Source: Cyclobacteriaceae bacterium YHN15 (lineage in GTDB: Bacteria; Bacteroidota; Bacteroidia; Cytophagales; Cyclobacteriaceae). Taken from it: 64,000 nucleotides of DNA. Of the stretch, positions 54,774-63,336 are shown piece after piece. Location: positions 186,001 to 250,000 of the forward strand of contig RKQB01000004.1 in NCBI GenBank assembly GCA_003797895.1, written 5' to 3'. A program made the translations under genes and the position numbers. Every line of letters begins with the position of its first letter. The stretch's first letter is position 1. The notes under the pieces are model-generated. The model worked only from the letters and a program-made list of their open reading frames with translations, did not search any database and was not told where the DNA came from.

Positions 54774-56258
54774 ATGAAAACTCGAAATATATTCAATCTG
54801 TTTATTTTATGGTTAGTGGTGAGTTCATGCCAGTTGGATTTGGATTTGGCTCCACTAGATCAAAGAACTACTGAAACATTTTATAGAACTGAAGGGGACG
54901 CAATTGATGCCCTAAATTCAGTTTACAGTGTATTACAACCAATGTATGGGAATCAGTTTTCAGCAGAAACTATCCTGACTCCAACCACAGTAGCAGCAGA
55001 TGACGGGATTCCGTTTTTGCAAGGAAACGCAGATAGGATTGCATTATGGAATTATAGATTTGTGCCTGTAAATAGCTGGACATCAGGAATTTGGGCAGTG
55101 TCCTTTCAGGCGATACAAAGGGCTAATGTTGTAATTGAAAGGGTACCTCTTATTCAAATGAATATTGAATTAAGAAACAGGCTGGTGGCCGAAGCAAAAT
55201 TTTTAAGGGCGTTTCATTATTTTAATCTGGTCAGATTTTATGGGGGAGTACCCTTGGTCTTAAAAGAAACCAATACATTATCCGGATTACAAGCTCCTAG
55301 AAATAGCAGAGAAGAAGTTTATGCGCAAATCTTGAAGGATCTTACTGAGGCGGAGTCAGCGTTGCCACGGTCATATCCTGACGCCGAGGCGGGAAGGGCG
55401 ACTATTGGGGCTGTAAAAGGCTTAATGGCAAAGGTATATTTGACTCGGGCAGGAAACAATCAAGGTTCGCAAGACTGGTCCTTAGCAGCCACAAAAGCCA
55501 AAGAAGTAATTGATTTGGGTATTTACAGCTTGTATCCTGAATATGCTGATGTATTTCAAGTTAGTAGCCGAGGAGGGCGTGAGAATATTTTTGAAATCAC
55601 ATACGCAAGGGATGTTTTTGGTCAGTCTCATTCGACGTACTGGGCACCTCGGGGAGCTCCTATTGTCCCGTTTAATGGATTCGGAACGATTCGTGTTTCA
55701 AAAAGCCTCTGGGACGAGTTTTTGCCCGGTGATAAAAGAAGAAATGTTTCTTTTCTGACTTCTTATGTTAATCCCTCAAATGGTCAGACAGTAGAATTAT
55801 CCATCGATAACCCCGATTTTTCAAGAGCCATTTCTTTTTGGAAACTGGCGGATCTTTCAAGTACAGTATTCTCGGGTGGCGCAAAAAGTTTTCCTTACAT
55901 GAGATATGCCGAGATCTTACTGATTTATGCCGAAGCACTCAATGAATCCGGTGGAGGTCCAAATATTGAAGCATTTAATGCGATTAATGAAGTCAGGACT
56001 AGAGCGGGTTTAAATCCACTTACTGGACTTTCCCAAACAGATTTTCGAAATGCGGTCTTCAAAGAAAGGAGAATTGAGTTGAATTTTGAAGGACACCGAT
56101 GGTTTGATTTGGTCCGAAAAGAGCAATTAATTGCGGCTGTTACAAATGAGTCAAGTTTTGGCCGAAATCCTACAATCGATAACAGACATTTACTCTTCCC
56201 CATTCCCCAAAGAGAAATGGATATTAATCAGGCATTAGAACAAAACGCAGGCTATTAA
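54774..56258 (+). CDS. susD: SusD/RagB-type nutrient-binding outer-membrane lipoprotein
   Basis: Surface glycan-binding lid of the SusC transporter, 494 aa. Lipoprotein signal with VVSSC (Cys19), then the N-terminal SusD motif LAPLDQRTTETFYRTEGDAIDALNSVYS, helical TPR-like repeats (AEAKFLRAFHYFNLVRFYGGVPLV) and the C-terminal RYAEILLIYAEALNE, with ERRIELNFEGHRWFDLVR. The binding pocket cannot be read by eye, so the ligand is unknown. It sits 11 bp after susC and 14 bp before the first FAD oxidoreductase, in one operon. Confidence 0.96.
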   Translation: MKTRNIFNLFILWLVVSSCQLDLDLAPLDQRTTETFYRTEGDAIDALNSVYSVLQPMYGNQFSAETILTPTTVAADDGIPFLQGNADRIALWNYRFVPVNSWTSGIWAVSFQAIQRANVVIERVPLIQMNIELRNRLVAEAKFLRAFHYFNLVRFYGGVPLVLKETNTLSGLQAPRNSREEVYAQILKDLTEAESALPRSYPDAEAGRATIGAVKGLMAKVYLTRAGNNQGSQDWSLAATKAKEVIDLGIYSLYPEYADVFQVSSRGGRENIFEITYARDVFGQSHSTYWAPRGAPIVPFNGFGTIRVSKSLWDEFLPGDKRRNVSFLTSYVNPSNGQTVELSIDNPDFSRAISFWKLADLSSTVFSGGAKSFPYMRYAEILLIYAEALNESGGGPNIEAFNAINEVRTRAGLNPLTGLSQTDFRNAVFKERRIELNFEGHRWFDLVRKEQLIAAVTNESSFGRNPTIDNRHLLFPIPQREMDINQALEQNAGY

Positions 56259-56272
56259 TCAAATTCCTTATC

Positions 56273-58309
56273 ATGATAAAAAATTTAAAGTCGTTGATGT
56301 TAAAAACATCCAAAACAATATTCTTATATATTTTCTTTTGGAATTTCACGTTTGGGCAGTCGATTGTCCAAAAAGACATCATCATATATGGTGCAACTGC
56401 AAGCGGGGTAACAGCCGCTGTCGCAGCTGCCCGTGAAGGAGCATCTGTTTTGTTGATAGAACCCGGAAGAAATATAGGGGGTATGGTCACAGGAGGACTT
56501 TCACATACTGACTATGGTGACCGGACAGTAATTGGAGGGTTGACCACAGAATTCTACCATAGGATTGCTCAACATTACAATACACATGTTTTCAATTGGA
56601 GAGGTCCGGAACCCCACGTTGGCGAAAAAATTCTTAAAGACTGGCTGGATGAATATGGGGTTGAAGTGGTTTATGAAAAAAGGGTAATAGCTATTGAAAA
56701 GGAAAATAATAGAATTTCAAAAATCATCCTTTCTGATAATCATCATGTGATAGGTTCTGTATTTATTGATGCCAGTTACGAAGGAGACTTAATGGCCAAG
56801 GCGGGTATTTCTTATGTAGTTGGCAGGGAAGGGATCAAAGATTACAATGAATCCTGGGCAGGAAGACAGCCCATCACATTTACCAGCCACCAAATTGACG
56901 CGAGAATAAATCCCTTTTGGGATGATAAGGAGAAGAAGATCTTACCGCTGATTCATCAAAAGCCCATGGTAGGAATTGGAGAGGGGGATGAGGGTGTGCA
57001 GTCGTATTGTTTTCGATTAATTGCCACAGATCGACCGGAAAACATGATCCCATGGCCCAAACCTGACAATTACGATCCCAAAAACTATGAACTGGTTAGG
57101 AGGTATTATAAGGAAAAACCTTCAGCAGGACCCTTGATCGGTTTTTGGCCAACATTGCCCAATGGTAAATCTGATATAAACTCGTCAGTTGGAATATCCA
57201 CCAATCTTCTCGATGGCTCAAGTTGGTTATATCCAGATGCTGATTATGAAAAAAGAGACAGCATTTGGCAATGGCATAAAGACTATACCCTCGGATTGGC
57301 ATGGTTTCTCTCCCACGATTCAAGTGTCCCCACTCATGTCAGGGATGCCATGAAAAAGTTTGGTCTCTGTAAGGATGAGTATGTTGAAAATAACCATTTT
57401 CCACATCAACTATATGTAAGGGTTGGAAGAAGGATGAAGGGGGAATATTTTTTGACCCAACATGATTTGATGCAGGATACTGTCAAATATGACGCCATTG
57501 GCATGGGTTCATATAACATTGATGTACGCGAAATGCAACGAAGTTATATGGAAATAAGCAGGTTTCCTGATATGAAGTTAGAAACGTACAATGAAGGGTA
57601 TTTGTCCATCCCGGTAGCACAATATGAGCTTCCTTATAGGGCATTGGTTCCCAAATTTGAAGAATGTGAAAACCTCATTGTTCCGGTCTGCATTTCTGGC
57701 AGTGCCATCGCTATTGCCTCCATAAGGATGGAACCCCAATATATGATTATGGGGGAATCTGCCGGAGTGGCTGCAGCAATGGCATTAAAATCAAAGCGGC
57801 CGGTCCAACAGATTGATGTTTATGCTTTGCGGGAAAAATTAAAAGGGTACAAACAAATCCTTTCATTAAAAGACAATCCATATGGAAATTGGAATTCCGA
57901 AGATGAAATTGTGATAGACAATAATATGAAGGGGTATACTTTTTTTACAGGAGATTGGCAGGAACAGGAAACGGTTCATGCGGGTCGTTTTGAAATGAAT
58001 TTCCGATACAATCCAAAAGGAAAGAGTGGAGAATTTATTTATCAGCCTTACTTTTTCAAATCAGGTCAATACAAGGTGTTTACATGGTACCCTTCTTCCA
58101 AAGAGTATGAAGCCAATGTCCGTCTTACGGTTCACCATTCCAAAGGCGATGAAAATCTAACAGTTAATCAAAAAACGAACGGAGGAAAATGGATTGAAAT
58201 TGGGACTTATTCATTCGAAAAAGGATTTCAGAAAGCTTTAACCATTCATGGCGAAGAGAGTAAATACGTGATAGCTGATGCCGTTAAGTTTGAATTTGTG
58301 AAAGAATAG
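56273..58309 (+). CDS. Exported FAD-dependent oxidoreductase with C-terminal golvesin-like domain
   Basis: 678 aa. A signal peptide (FFWNFTFGQ) is followed by the FAD-binding Rossmann motif DIIIYGATASGVTAAVAAAREG and GGMVTGGLSHTDYGDRTVIGGL, as in PF12831-type oxidoreductases. Further shared blocks are HFPHQLYVRVGRRMKGEY and LIVPVCISGSAIAIASIRMEPQYM. From about residue 545 a beta-rich C-terminal domain (DWQEQETVHAGRF to IADAVKFEFVKE) resembles golvesin/xanthan-lyase C-terminal domains thought to bind polysaccharide. It directly follows SusD (14 bp), so its substrate should be the imported or surface-bound glycan. Reaction unknown. It is a paralog of the gene at 58612. Confidence 0.88.
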   Translation: MIKNLKSLMLKTSKTIFLYIFFWNFTFGQSIVQKDIIIYGATASGVTAAVAAAREGASVLLIEPGRNIGGMVTGGLSHTDYGDRTVIGGLTTEFYHRIAQHYNTHVFNWRGPEPHVGEKILKDWLDEYGVEVVYEKRVIAIEKENNRISKIILSDNHHVIGSVFIDASYEGDLMAKAGISYVVGREGIKDYNESWAGRQPITFTSHQIDARINPFWDDKEKKILPLIHQKPMVGIGEGDEGVQSYCFRLIATDRPENMIPWPKPDNYDPKNYELVRRYYKEKPSAGPLIGFWPTLPNGKSDINSSVGISTNLLDGSSWLYPDADYEKRDSIWQWHKDYTLGLAWFLSHDSSVPTHVRDAMKKFGLCKDEYVENNHFPHQLYVRVGRRMKGEYFLTQHDLMQDTVKYDAIGMGSYNIDVREMQRSYMEISRFPDMKLETYNEGYLSIPVAQYELPYRALVPKFEECENLIVPVCISGSAIAIASIRMEPQYMIMGESAGVAAAMALKSKRPVQQIDVYALREKLKGYKQILSLKDNPYGNWNSEDEIVIDNNMKGYTFFTGDWQEQETVHAGRFEMNFRYNPKGKSGEFIYQPYFFKSGQYKVFTWYPSSKEYEANVRLTVHHSKGDENLTVNQKTNGGKWIEIGTYSFEKGFQKALTIHGEESKYVIADAVKFEFVKE

Positions 58310-58611
58310 CTTTCTCATATCTCTTTGAGCCAAGATGGTTTTCAGGCACGATGGATTCGGTTTAAATCCAATGAAAATTGCAACGCAATGGCCTGGTTAG
58401 ATTATAAATAAAAAAACACAAGATTGATTGGTATTATTTAACCACTGTTTCTTTGAGGCAGTGGTTTTTTAATGTCCTCTCAACAAACAGAATATCCTGA
58501 GATCTACAAATCTCACTTTTTAGCCCTAGGTATTGGCCTACAAGAAATTCTCCTTTTGAGTTTGTGGATTTTTAAATTAAATTGTTAAATCACTAAATAA
58601 CCACCGCCCCT
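58310..58611. other. Intergenic gap with terminator and promoter region
   Basis: 302 bp between the two FAD oxidoreductase genes. It contains the terminator at 58440-58470 and, after it, about 140 bp that should hold the promoter for the second oxidoreductase. I see no gene and no clear TAnnTTTG element. Confidence 0.5.
58440..58470 (+). terminator. Rho-independent terminator of the SusCD-oxidoreductase operon
   Basis: AACCACTG (58440-58447) with CAGTGGTT (58459-58466), perfect 8-bp stem, 11-base loop, then four more T residues. It separates susC-susD-FAD1 from the second FAD oxidoreductase. Confidence 0.87.
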
Positions 58612-60270
58612 ATGCTCAAAATCTCCTACCTCCTTGCATTTGTAATCCTATTATTAAGTTTTAGCTGTCAAACAAAAAATCCAAATGCATACGAATCCGA
58701 CATTATCATCTACGGCGGTACATCCGCTGCCATCACCGCAGCCGTCCAAGCCAAAAAGATGGGTAAATCAGTCATCGTAGTTTCTCCTGACATACATTTG
58801 GGGGGATTGTCAGCAGGAGGACTCGGGTTTACAGATACAGGAGATAAATCGGTTATTGGGGGGCTGGCAAGGGATTTTTATCATAGAGTGTATCTCCATT
58901 ATCAGAAAGAAGAGGCTTGGAAATGGCAGGACAAAGGAGCCTATGGCAATGTGGGACAGGGTACTCCGGCCATTGATGGCAATGCCAGAACCATGTGGAT
59001 TTTTGAACCCCATGTGGCAGAACAGATTTTCGAAGATTATGTCAAAGAGTTTGATATCAAGGTCCATAGAAATGAATACTTAGATAGATTAATCGGTGTT
59101 CAAAAAAATAACGGTAAGATAAAATCCATAAAAACCCTTTCCGGGAAGATTTACGAAGGAAAAATATTTATAGATGCTACCTATGAAGGAGATTTGATGG
59201 CTGCATCCGGTGTAGATTATCATATTGGAAGGGAGTCAAATGACACTTATGGTGAAACTTGGAACGGTGTTCAATTTGGTGTTTTTCAACACAACCATTA
59301 TTTCTATGATCCCATAAGTCCATATCAAATTCCAGATGATCCTTCAAGTGGTCTTCTGCCTGAGATTTCCGATGGCCCTTTGGCTGAAAATGGTACGGGG
59401 GACAGTAAGGTTCAGGCCTATAATTTCCGTATGTGTCTGAGCAAACATCCGGAAAATAGGGTTCCTTTTCCCAAACCGGAAGGGTATGATCCTTTCCGAT
59501 ATGAATTGCTGGCTAGAGTGTACGCCACGGGGTGGGATGAAACTTTCTGGAAATACGACCCTCTTCCAAATTTGAAGACAGACACCAATAATCACGGTCC
59601 ATTTAGTACGGATTATATAGGTAAAAACTATACCTATCCCGAGGCAAGCTACGAAGAACGGAAGCAAATCATCAAGGACCATGAAGATTACCAAAAGGGG
59701 TTGATGTATTATTTGGCCAACGATCCAAAGGTTCCTGAAAAAGTCAGAATGGAAATGCAAAAGTGGGGCTTAGCCCAAGATGAATTTGTGGATAATGGGA
59801 ATTGGCCCCATCAAATCTATGTAAGAGAAGCCAGGCGGATGATAGGGGATTATGTGATGACGGAACATGATGTTTTAGGTGCTAAAGCAGTACCTCAACC
59901 CATTGGGATGGGTTCTTATTCATTGGATTCCCACAATATTCAGCGTATTGTTACCCCAGAGGGCTATGTGCAAAATGAAGGAGACATTGGAGTAAAACCC
60001 AAGGAACCCTATAGTATTTCCTATGGTACTATCCTCCCAAAAAAGTCACAGTGTGAAAACCTCCTGGTTCCGGTTTGTGTTTCCAGTTCCCATACAGCCT
60101 TTGGATCAATTCGCATGGAACCGGTTTTTATGATTTTAGGTCACTCAGCGGCCACTGCGGCTGTTTTGGCGATAGATGAAAATTTTTCCATTCAGGATTT
60201 GCCTTATGAAAAATTGTATGAAAGGCTGAAAGCAGATGGACAGGTCATGGTGTTGGAGGAAAGGCTGTAG
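58612..60270 (+). CDS. Exported FAD-dependent oxidoreductase, lipoprotein
   Basis: 552 aa, lipoprotein signal ending LLLSFSC. The FAD motif (DIIIYGGTSAAITAAVQAKK, where the usual Gly-x-Gly pattern is relaxed), GGLSAGGLGFTDTGDKSVIGGL, NWPHQIYVREARRMIGDY and LLVPVCVSSSHTAFGSIRMEPVFM parallel the protein encoded at 56273 block by block, so the two are paralogs; this one lacks the C-terminal golvesin-like domain. It is separated from the first by a terminator and followed after 126 bp by a sulfatase. It probably oxidises a sugar alcohol or hydroxyl outside the cytoplasm, but that is inference. Confidence 0.88.
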   Translation: MLKISYLLAFVILLLSFSCQTKNPNAYESDIIIYGGTSAAITAAVQAKKMGKSVIVVSPDIHLGGLSAGGLGFTDTGDKSVIGGLARDFYHRVYLHYQKEEAWKWQDKGAYGNVGQGTPAIDGNARTMWIFEPHVAEQIFEDYVKEFDIKVHRNEYLDRLIGVQKNNGKIKSIKTLSGKIYEGKIFIDATYEGDLMAASGVDYHIGRESNDTYGETWNGVQFGVFQHNHYFYDPISPYQIPDDPSSGLLPEISDGPLAENGTGDSKVQAYNFRMCLSKHPENRVPFPKPEGYDPFRYELLARVYATGWDETFWKYDPLPNLKTDTNNHGPFSTDYIGKNYTYPEASYEERKQIIKDHEDYQKGLMYYLANDPKVPEKVRMEMQKWGLAQDEFVDNGNWPHQIYVREARRMIGDYVMTEHDVLGAKAVPQPIGMGSYSLDSHNIQRIVTPEGYVQNEGDIGVKPKEPYSISYGTILPKKSQCENLLVPVCVSSSHTAFGSIRMEPVFMILGHSAATAAVLAIDENFSIQDLPYEKLYERLKADGQVMVLEERL

Positions 60271-60396
60271 ATTGGTTTATCTGTTTGGAATTAGTTAAAT
60301 TAACGTAACCTTCATTGATTGGAAAGAAGGGAACGAAAGATATTTGAACTGGAATATTGTGTGGTCTAAAATCACCCTTTTAAATTAACATCCAAT

Positions 60397-61926
60397 ATGA
60401 AGAAAATTAATACTGATTTTTATCTTACAATTTACATTCTTGCCACAGGGTTGACATTTTCCTGCCAAACCAACCAAAAAGAAACCATAGCAACTGAACT
60501 TCCAAATATCATCCTCCTGATGGGGGATGACCACGGCTGGGATGAGGTGGGCTATAACGGTCACCCTTATCTCCAAACCCCTGTATTGGACGAGATGGCA
60601 TCAAAAGGACTTAGGATGGAGAGCTTTTATTCCGCATCTCCTGTATGTTCACCCACCCGTGGAAGTGTTATCACCGGCAGACATCCCAACCGTTACGGGA
60701 CTTTTACGGCCGGTTCTTCCATCAGGCCTGAGGAAATCAGCATTGCCCACATCATGAAAGAGGCTGGATATGCTACGGCACATTTTGGGAAGTGGCATCT
60801 GGGGCCTGTAAAGGCAACATCACCTACTAACCCCAGCGCTATGGGTTTTGATGAATACCTGTCCCATGACAACTTTTTTGAAATGAATCCCTACTTGTCC
60901 AGAAATGGTGCGCCTGAAGAAATCAATAAGGGTGAGAGTTCGGAGATTCTTGTTGCGCAAGCCATCCATTTTATCAAAAAGGCAAAAGAGAATAATCAAC
61001 CGTTTTTTGTGGTCATCTGGTATGGTTCACCTCATGAACCCTACAGCGGTTTGCCTGAAGACCTGGCGCTGTATGACGACTTACCGGAATCATTTGGGAA
61101 TAAAATGGTGAGATTGACTTCCAATGTAACAGGACTACAAGTAGAAAGACTTCAAAGGGAGGTGTTGCAGGATCGTTTTGCAGAAATTACTGCCATGGAT
61201 CGTTCTATTGGTCAGATCAGAGATTATCTTAGGGCTGAATCCTTACGCGAAAATACTTTACTCTGGTATTTTGGGGATAACGGTACACCTACTGAAGGAA
61301 ATGCAACAGTGCCATTTAAAGGTGAAAAAGGGATGGTATATGAGGGTGGGGTAAGAGTACCCTCAGTCTTGGAGTGGCCTGCAAGAATTCCCAAGCCCAT
61401 GGATACAGGGGTGAATGCAGTCACTTCTGATGTTTTACCCACACTTTGTGCTATTGTAGGACAACCACTACCGGACAGACCTATGGATGGAATCGATCTT
61501 TTTCCCTTATTTGATGGAAAAATGGAAGAACGCAGCGAACCCATTATGTTTTGGAACGGTAGGGTGAGACAGGAAGAAGGTTATATTCCATTGCCTTATA
61601 TTGATCCTGAATTGCAAAAAGGAACCTCTCCGTTGGTCAAGCTGATGAACGGAATAGCTACCCGTAACTTTACAAATTTCCATCATCCTGATATTCAGGA
61701 AAAGGATTTTGGAGGGGCAAGGGCTATTCTGGACAATCAATTCAAATTGGTCATCCATGACGGGATTGGGGAGAATGCGGAGAGAGAACTTTTTGATATC
61801 AAAAAGGATTCGGCAGAAACCAACAACCTGATCCATCAGTTGCCTGAAATGGCTTTACTTCTTGAAGAGAAACTCAAAATTTGGCAACAGTCTGTTTTGG
61901 AGAGTTTGATGGGAAATGATTATTGA
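60397..61926 (+). CDS. Sulfatase (S1 family, arylsulfatase A-like), lipoprotein
   Basis: Third Cys-type sulfatase, 509 aa, with a lipoprotein signal (TGLTFSC, Cys23). Metal ligands are in IILLMGDDHGWDEVGYNG, the maturation motif is PVCSPTRGSVITGRH (Cys84), and AHFGKWHLGP, WYGSPHEPY and YFGDNGTPTEG complete the active site. It differs clearly from the two sulfatases upstream, so different linkages are likely. A formylglycine-generating enzyme is needed in trans; none is in the window. It converges on the phosphatase-family gene, 41 bp apart. Confidence 0.94.
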   Translation: MKKINTDFYLTIYILATGLTFSCQTNQKETIATELPNIILLMGDDHGWDEVGYNGHPYLQTPVLDEMASKGLRMESFYSASPVCSPTRGSVITGRHPNRYGTFTAGSSIRPEEISIAHIMKEAGYATAHFGKWHLGPVKATSPTNPSAMGFDEYLSHDNFFEMNPYLSRNGAPEEINKGESSEILVAQAIHFIKKAKENNQPFFVVIWYGSPHEPYSGLPEDLALYDDLPESFGNKMVRLTSNVTGLQVERLQREVLQDRFAEITAMDRSIGQIRDYLRAESLRENTLLWYFGDNGTPTEGNATVPFKGEKGMVYEGGVRVPSVLEWPARIPKPMDTGVNAVTSDVLPTLCAIVGQPLPDRPMDGIDLFPLFDGKMEERSEPIMFWNGRVRQEEGYIPLPYIDPELQKGTSPLVKLMNGIATRNFTNFHHPDIQEKDFGGARAILDNQFKLVIHDGIGENAERELFDIKKDSAETNNLIHQLPEMALLLEEKLKIWQQSVLESLMGNDY

Positions 61927-61967
61927 ACCCCAAACATTGATATCTAATCCTGGCAGCAGTACATCAC

Positions 61968-62879
61968 TTATTTTTTAAAGATTGCCACTACCGGAAAATG
62001 ATCGGAAAGTCTTTCAGCTTCCCCATAATTGATGATTTCAGCATGGATAACACTATCCTCAAAATATGGACTCACCAGGATATAATCTATCCTTTTTTGA
62101 AAGGTAGCTATTTCAGATGGGGCCATATGTCCTGTTACCAAGAGAGTTGGGAAGGATTTTAAATTGGAATCTGCAACTTTTGGCTTGACCACATCAATGA
62201 GTGGCATGGAAAAGAATTTTGACATCACACTGTAATCTATCTTATTATTCCTCAGGTTGATAAAAGCCTCAGCACCTTTCTCAGCCAAGCGAATACTATC
62301 CGCTTTTTGGGCCAATCTAAGTTCTGTGGGGTTGCTTTTGTCAAAGTTGATATCGAAAGGACTATGGGCATTGAAATCTCCCAATATCATATATTTTTCC
62401 TGTCCGGTTTTTATCAATACATTTTCTATATACTCAGAGAGTAATTCTGCTTCCCTTCTTCTAAACTGCCAATCCTGGGGACTAAGGTGAACCACCAGAA
62501 AATCTATTCCCTGTGTTTGGGCATGAAGCATACCATGCCACATTCCGCCGATCATTTTTGTTTTCAATACCAAAGGTGTTTTGGAAGTGATGCCAATTGG
62601 ATAGCCATCTTCTTTTAGTAGAATGGAATAAGGATGTCCCCATTGGGACGCAAGAGCCTGTAATTTTTCGGGTGTAAAATCATTCAGTTCCTGGAATCCT
62701 ATCACATCCGCATCCTGTTCCTTAAGCCATTCGACCATGGCAGCCTTCCTGTCCTTATCTTTTCCCCAATCAAACCCATTCCAAATGTTATAGCTCATCA
62801 CTTTGATTTGATCCGTTTGTGCGTTTAAATGGAAATTAAATGAAAAAGCAATCAATAGAAAGAGAATATTCTTTTTCAT
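61968..62879 (-). CDS. Secreted endonuclease/exonuclease/phosphatase family protein
   Basis: EEP-fold hydrolase of 303 aa with a signal peptide (LIAFSFNFHLNAQ). Catalytic residues are visible: Asn in VMSYNIWNGFDWG, Glu in VIGFQELNDF, Asp and Asn in MILGDFNAHSP, and the terminal Asp-His in RLSDHFPVVAIF. Such exported Bacteroidota enzymes are found in glycan and phospholipid loci, but the target (phosphodiester, sphingomyelin-like or nucleic acid) is not visible. It is divergent from the sugar dehydrogenase, with 457 bp between. Confidence 0.9.
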   Translation of the reverse strand: MKKNILFLLIAFSFNFHLNAQTDQIKVMSYNIWNGFDWGKDKDRKAAMVEWLKEQDADVIGFQELNDFTPEKLQALASQWGHPYSILLKEDGYPIGITSKTPLVLKTKMIGGMWHGMLHAQTQGIDFLVVHLSPQDWQFRRREAELLSEYIENVLIKTGQEKYMILGDFNAHSPFDINFDKSNPTELRLAQKADSIRLAEKGAEAFINLRNNKIDYSVMSKFFSMPLIDVVKPKVADSNLKSFPTLLVTGHMAPSEIATFQKRIDYILVSPYFEDSVIHAEIINYGEAERLSDHFPVVAIFKK

Positions 62880-63336
62880 AGTTTCTTGGATGATTTGTTT
62901 GAAGACTTAGCAATAATTTCTATTAAAGATAAGGACTTGCATCGGTAAATGGGGAATAATTCCTTTGTGAAAATCTCATTTGTAAAAATAAGGATTGGAC
63001 AAAATCTTATATATTGATTGATTCTGTCAATCATTATTATAAAACCATAGAAAAATTTACTATTGGATAAATATAAAAATAAAACAATAGTTTAGGGAAG
63101 AGAAGTTTTCCAAGGATGTCCGATCATGAGCAACGGATACATGTCCGTAAATGAGACAATGGAATTTAGCATAGAGTTCAATAAAAAAATGGCATAAAAA
63201 TAGCCAATGATCAAAAAATACAGCTAGAAAATCCGAAAAGCTGACTGGACAATTATAAAGCCTTGAAGTCCTTTGGCATGTTAATTGGTGCTTTTTTCAA
63301 TTAAATCACTTTGTGATCGTTTCCTATTAAGTATCC
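62880..63336. other. Divergent intergenic region with two small dyads
   Basis: 457 bp without a gene. TGATTGA (63015-63021) and TCAATCA (63027-63033) form a perfect 7-bp inverted repeat 136 bp from the phosphatase-family ATG. ATCAC-TTT-GTGAT (63305-63317) is a 5-bp one, 19 bp before the sugar dehydrogenase ATG. Both are candidate regulator sites and neither is strong. No other structure was seen. Confidence 0.4.

Noticed and set aside
58310..58439. Remnant of a decayed gene after the first FAD oxidoreductase
   Set aside because: No frame shows family motifs and the stretch is short; treated as a 3' untranslated region before the terminator.
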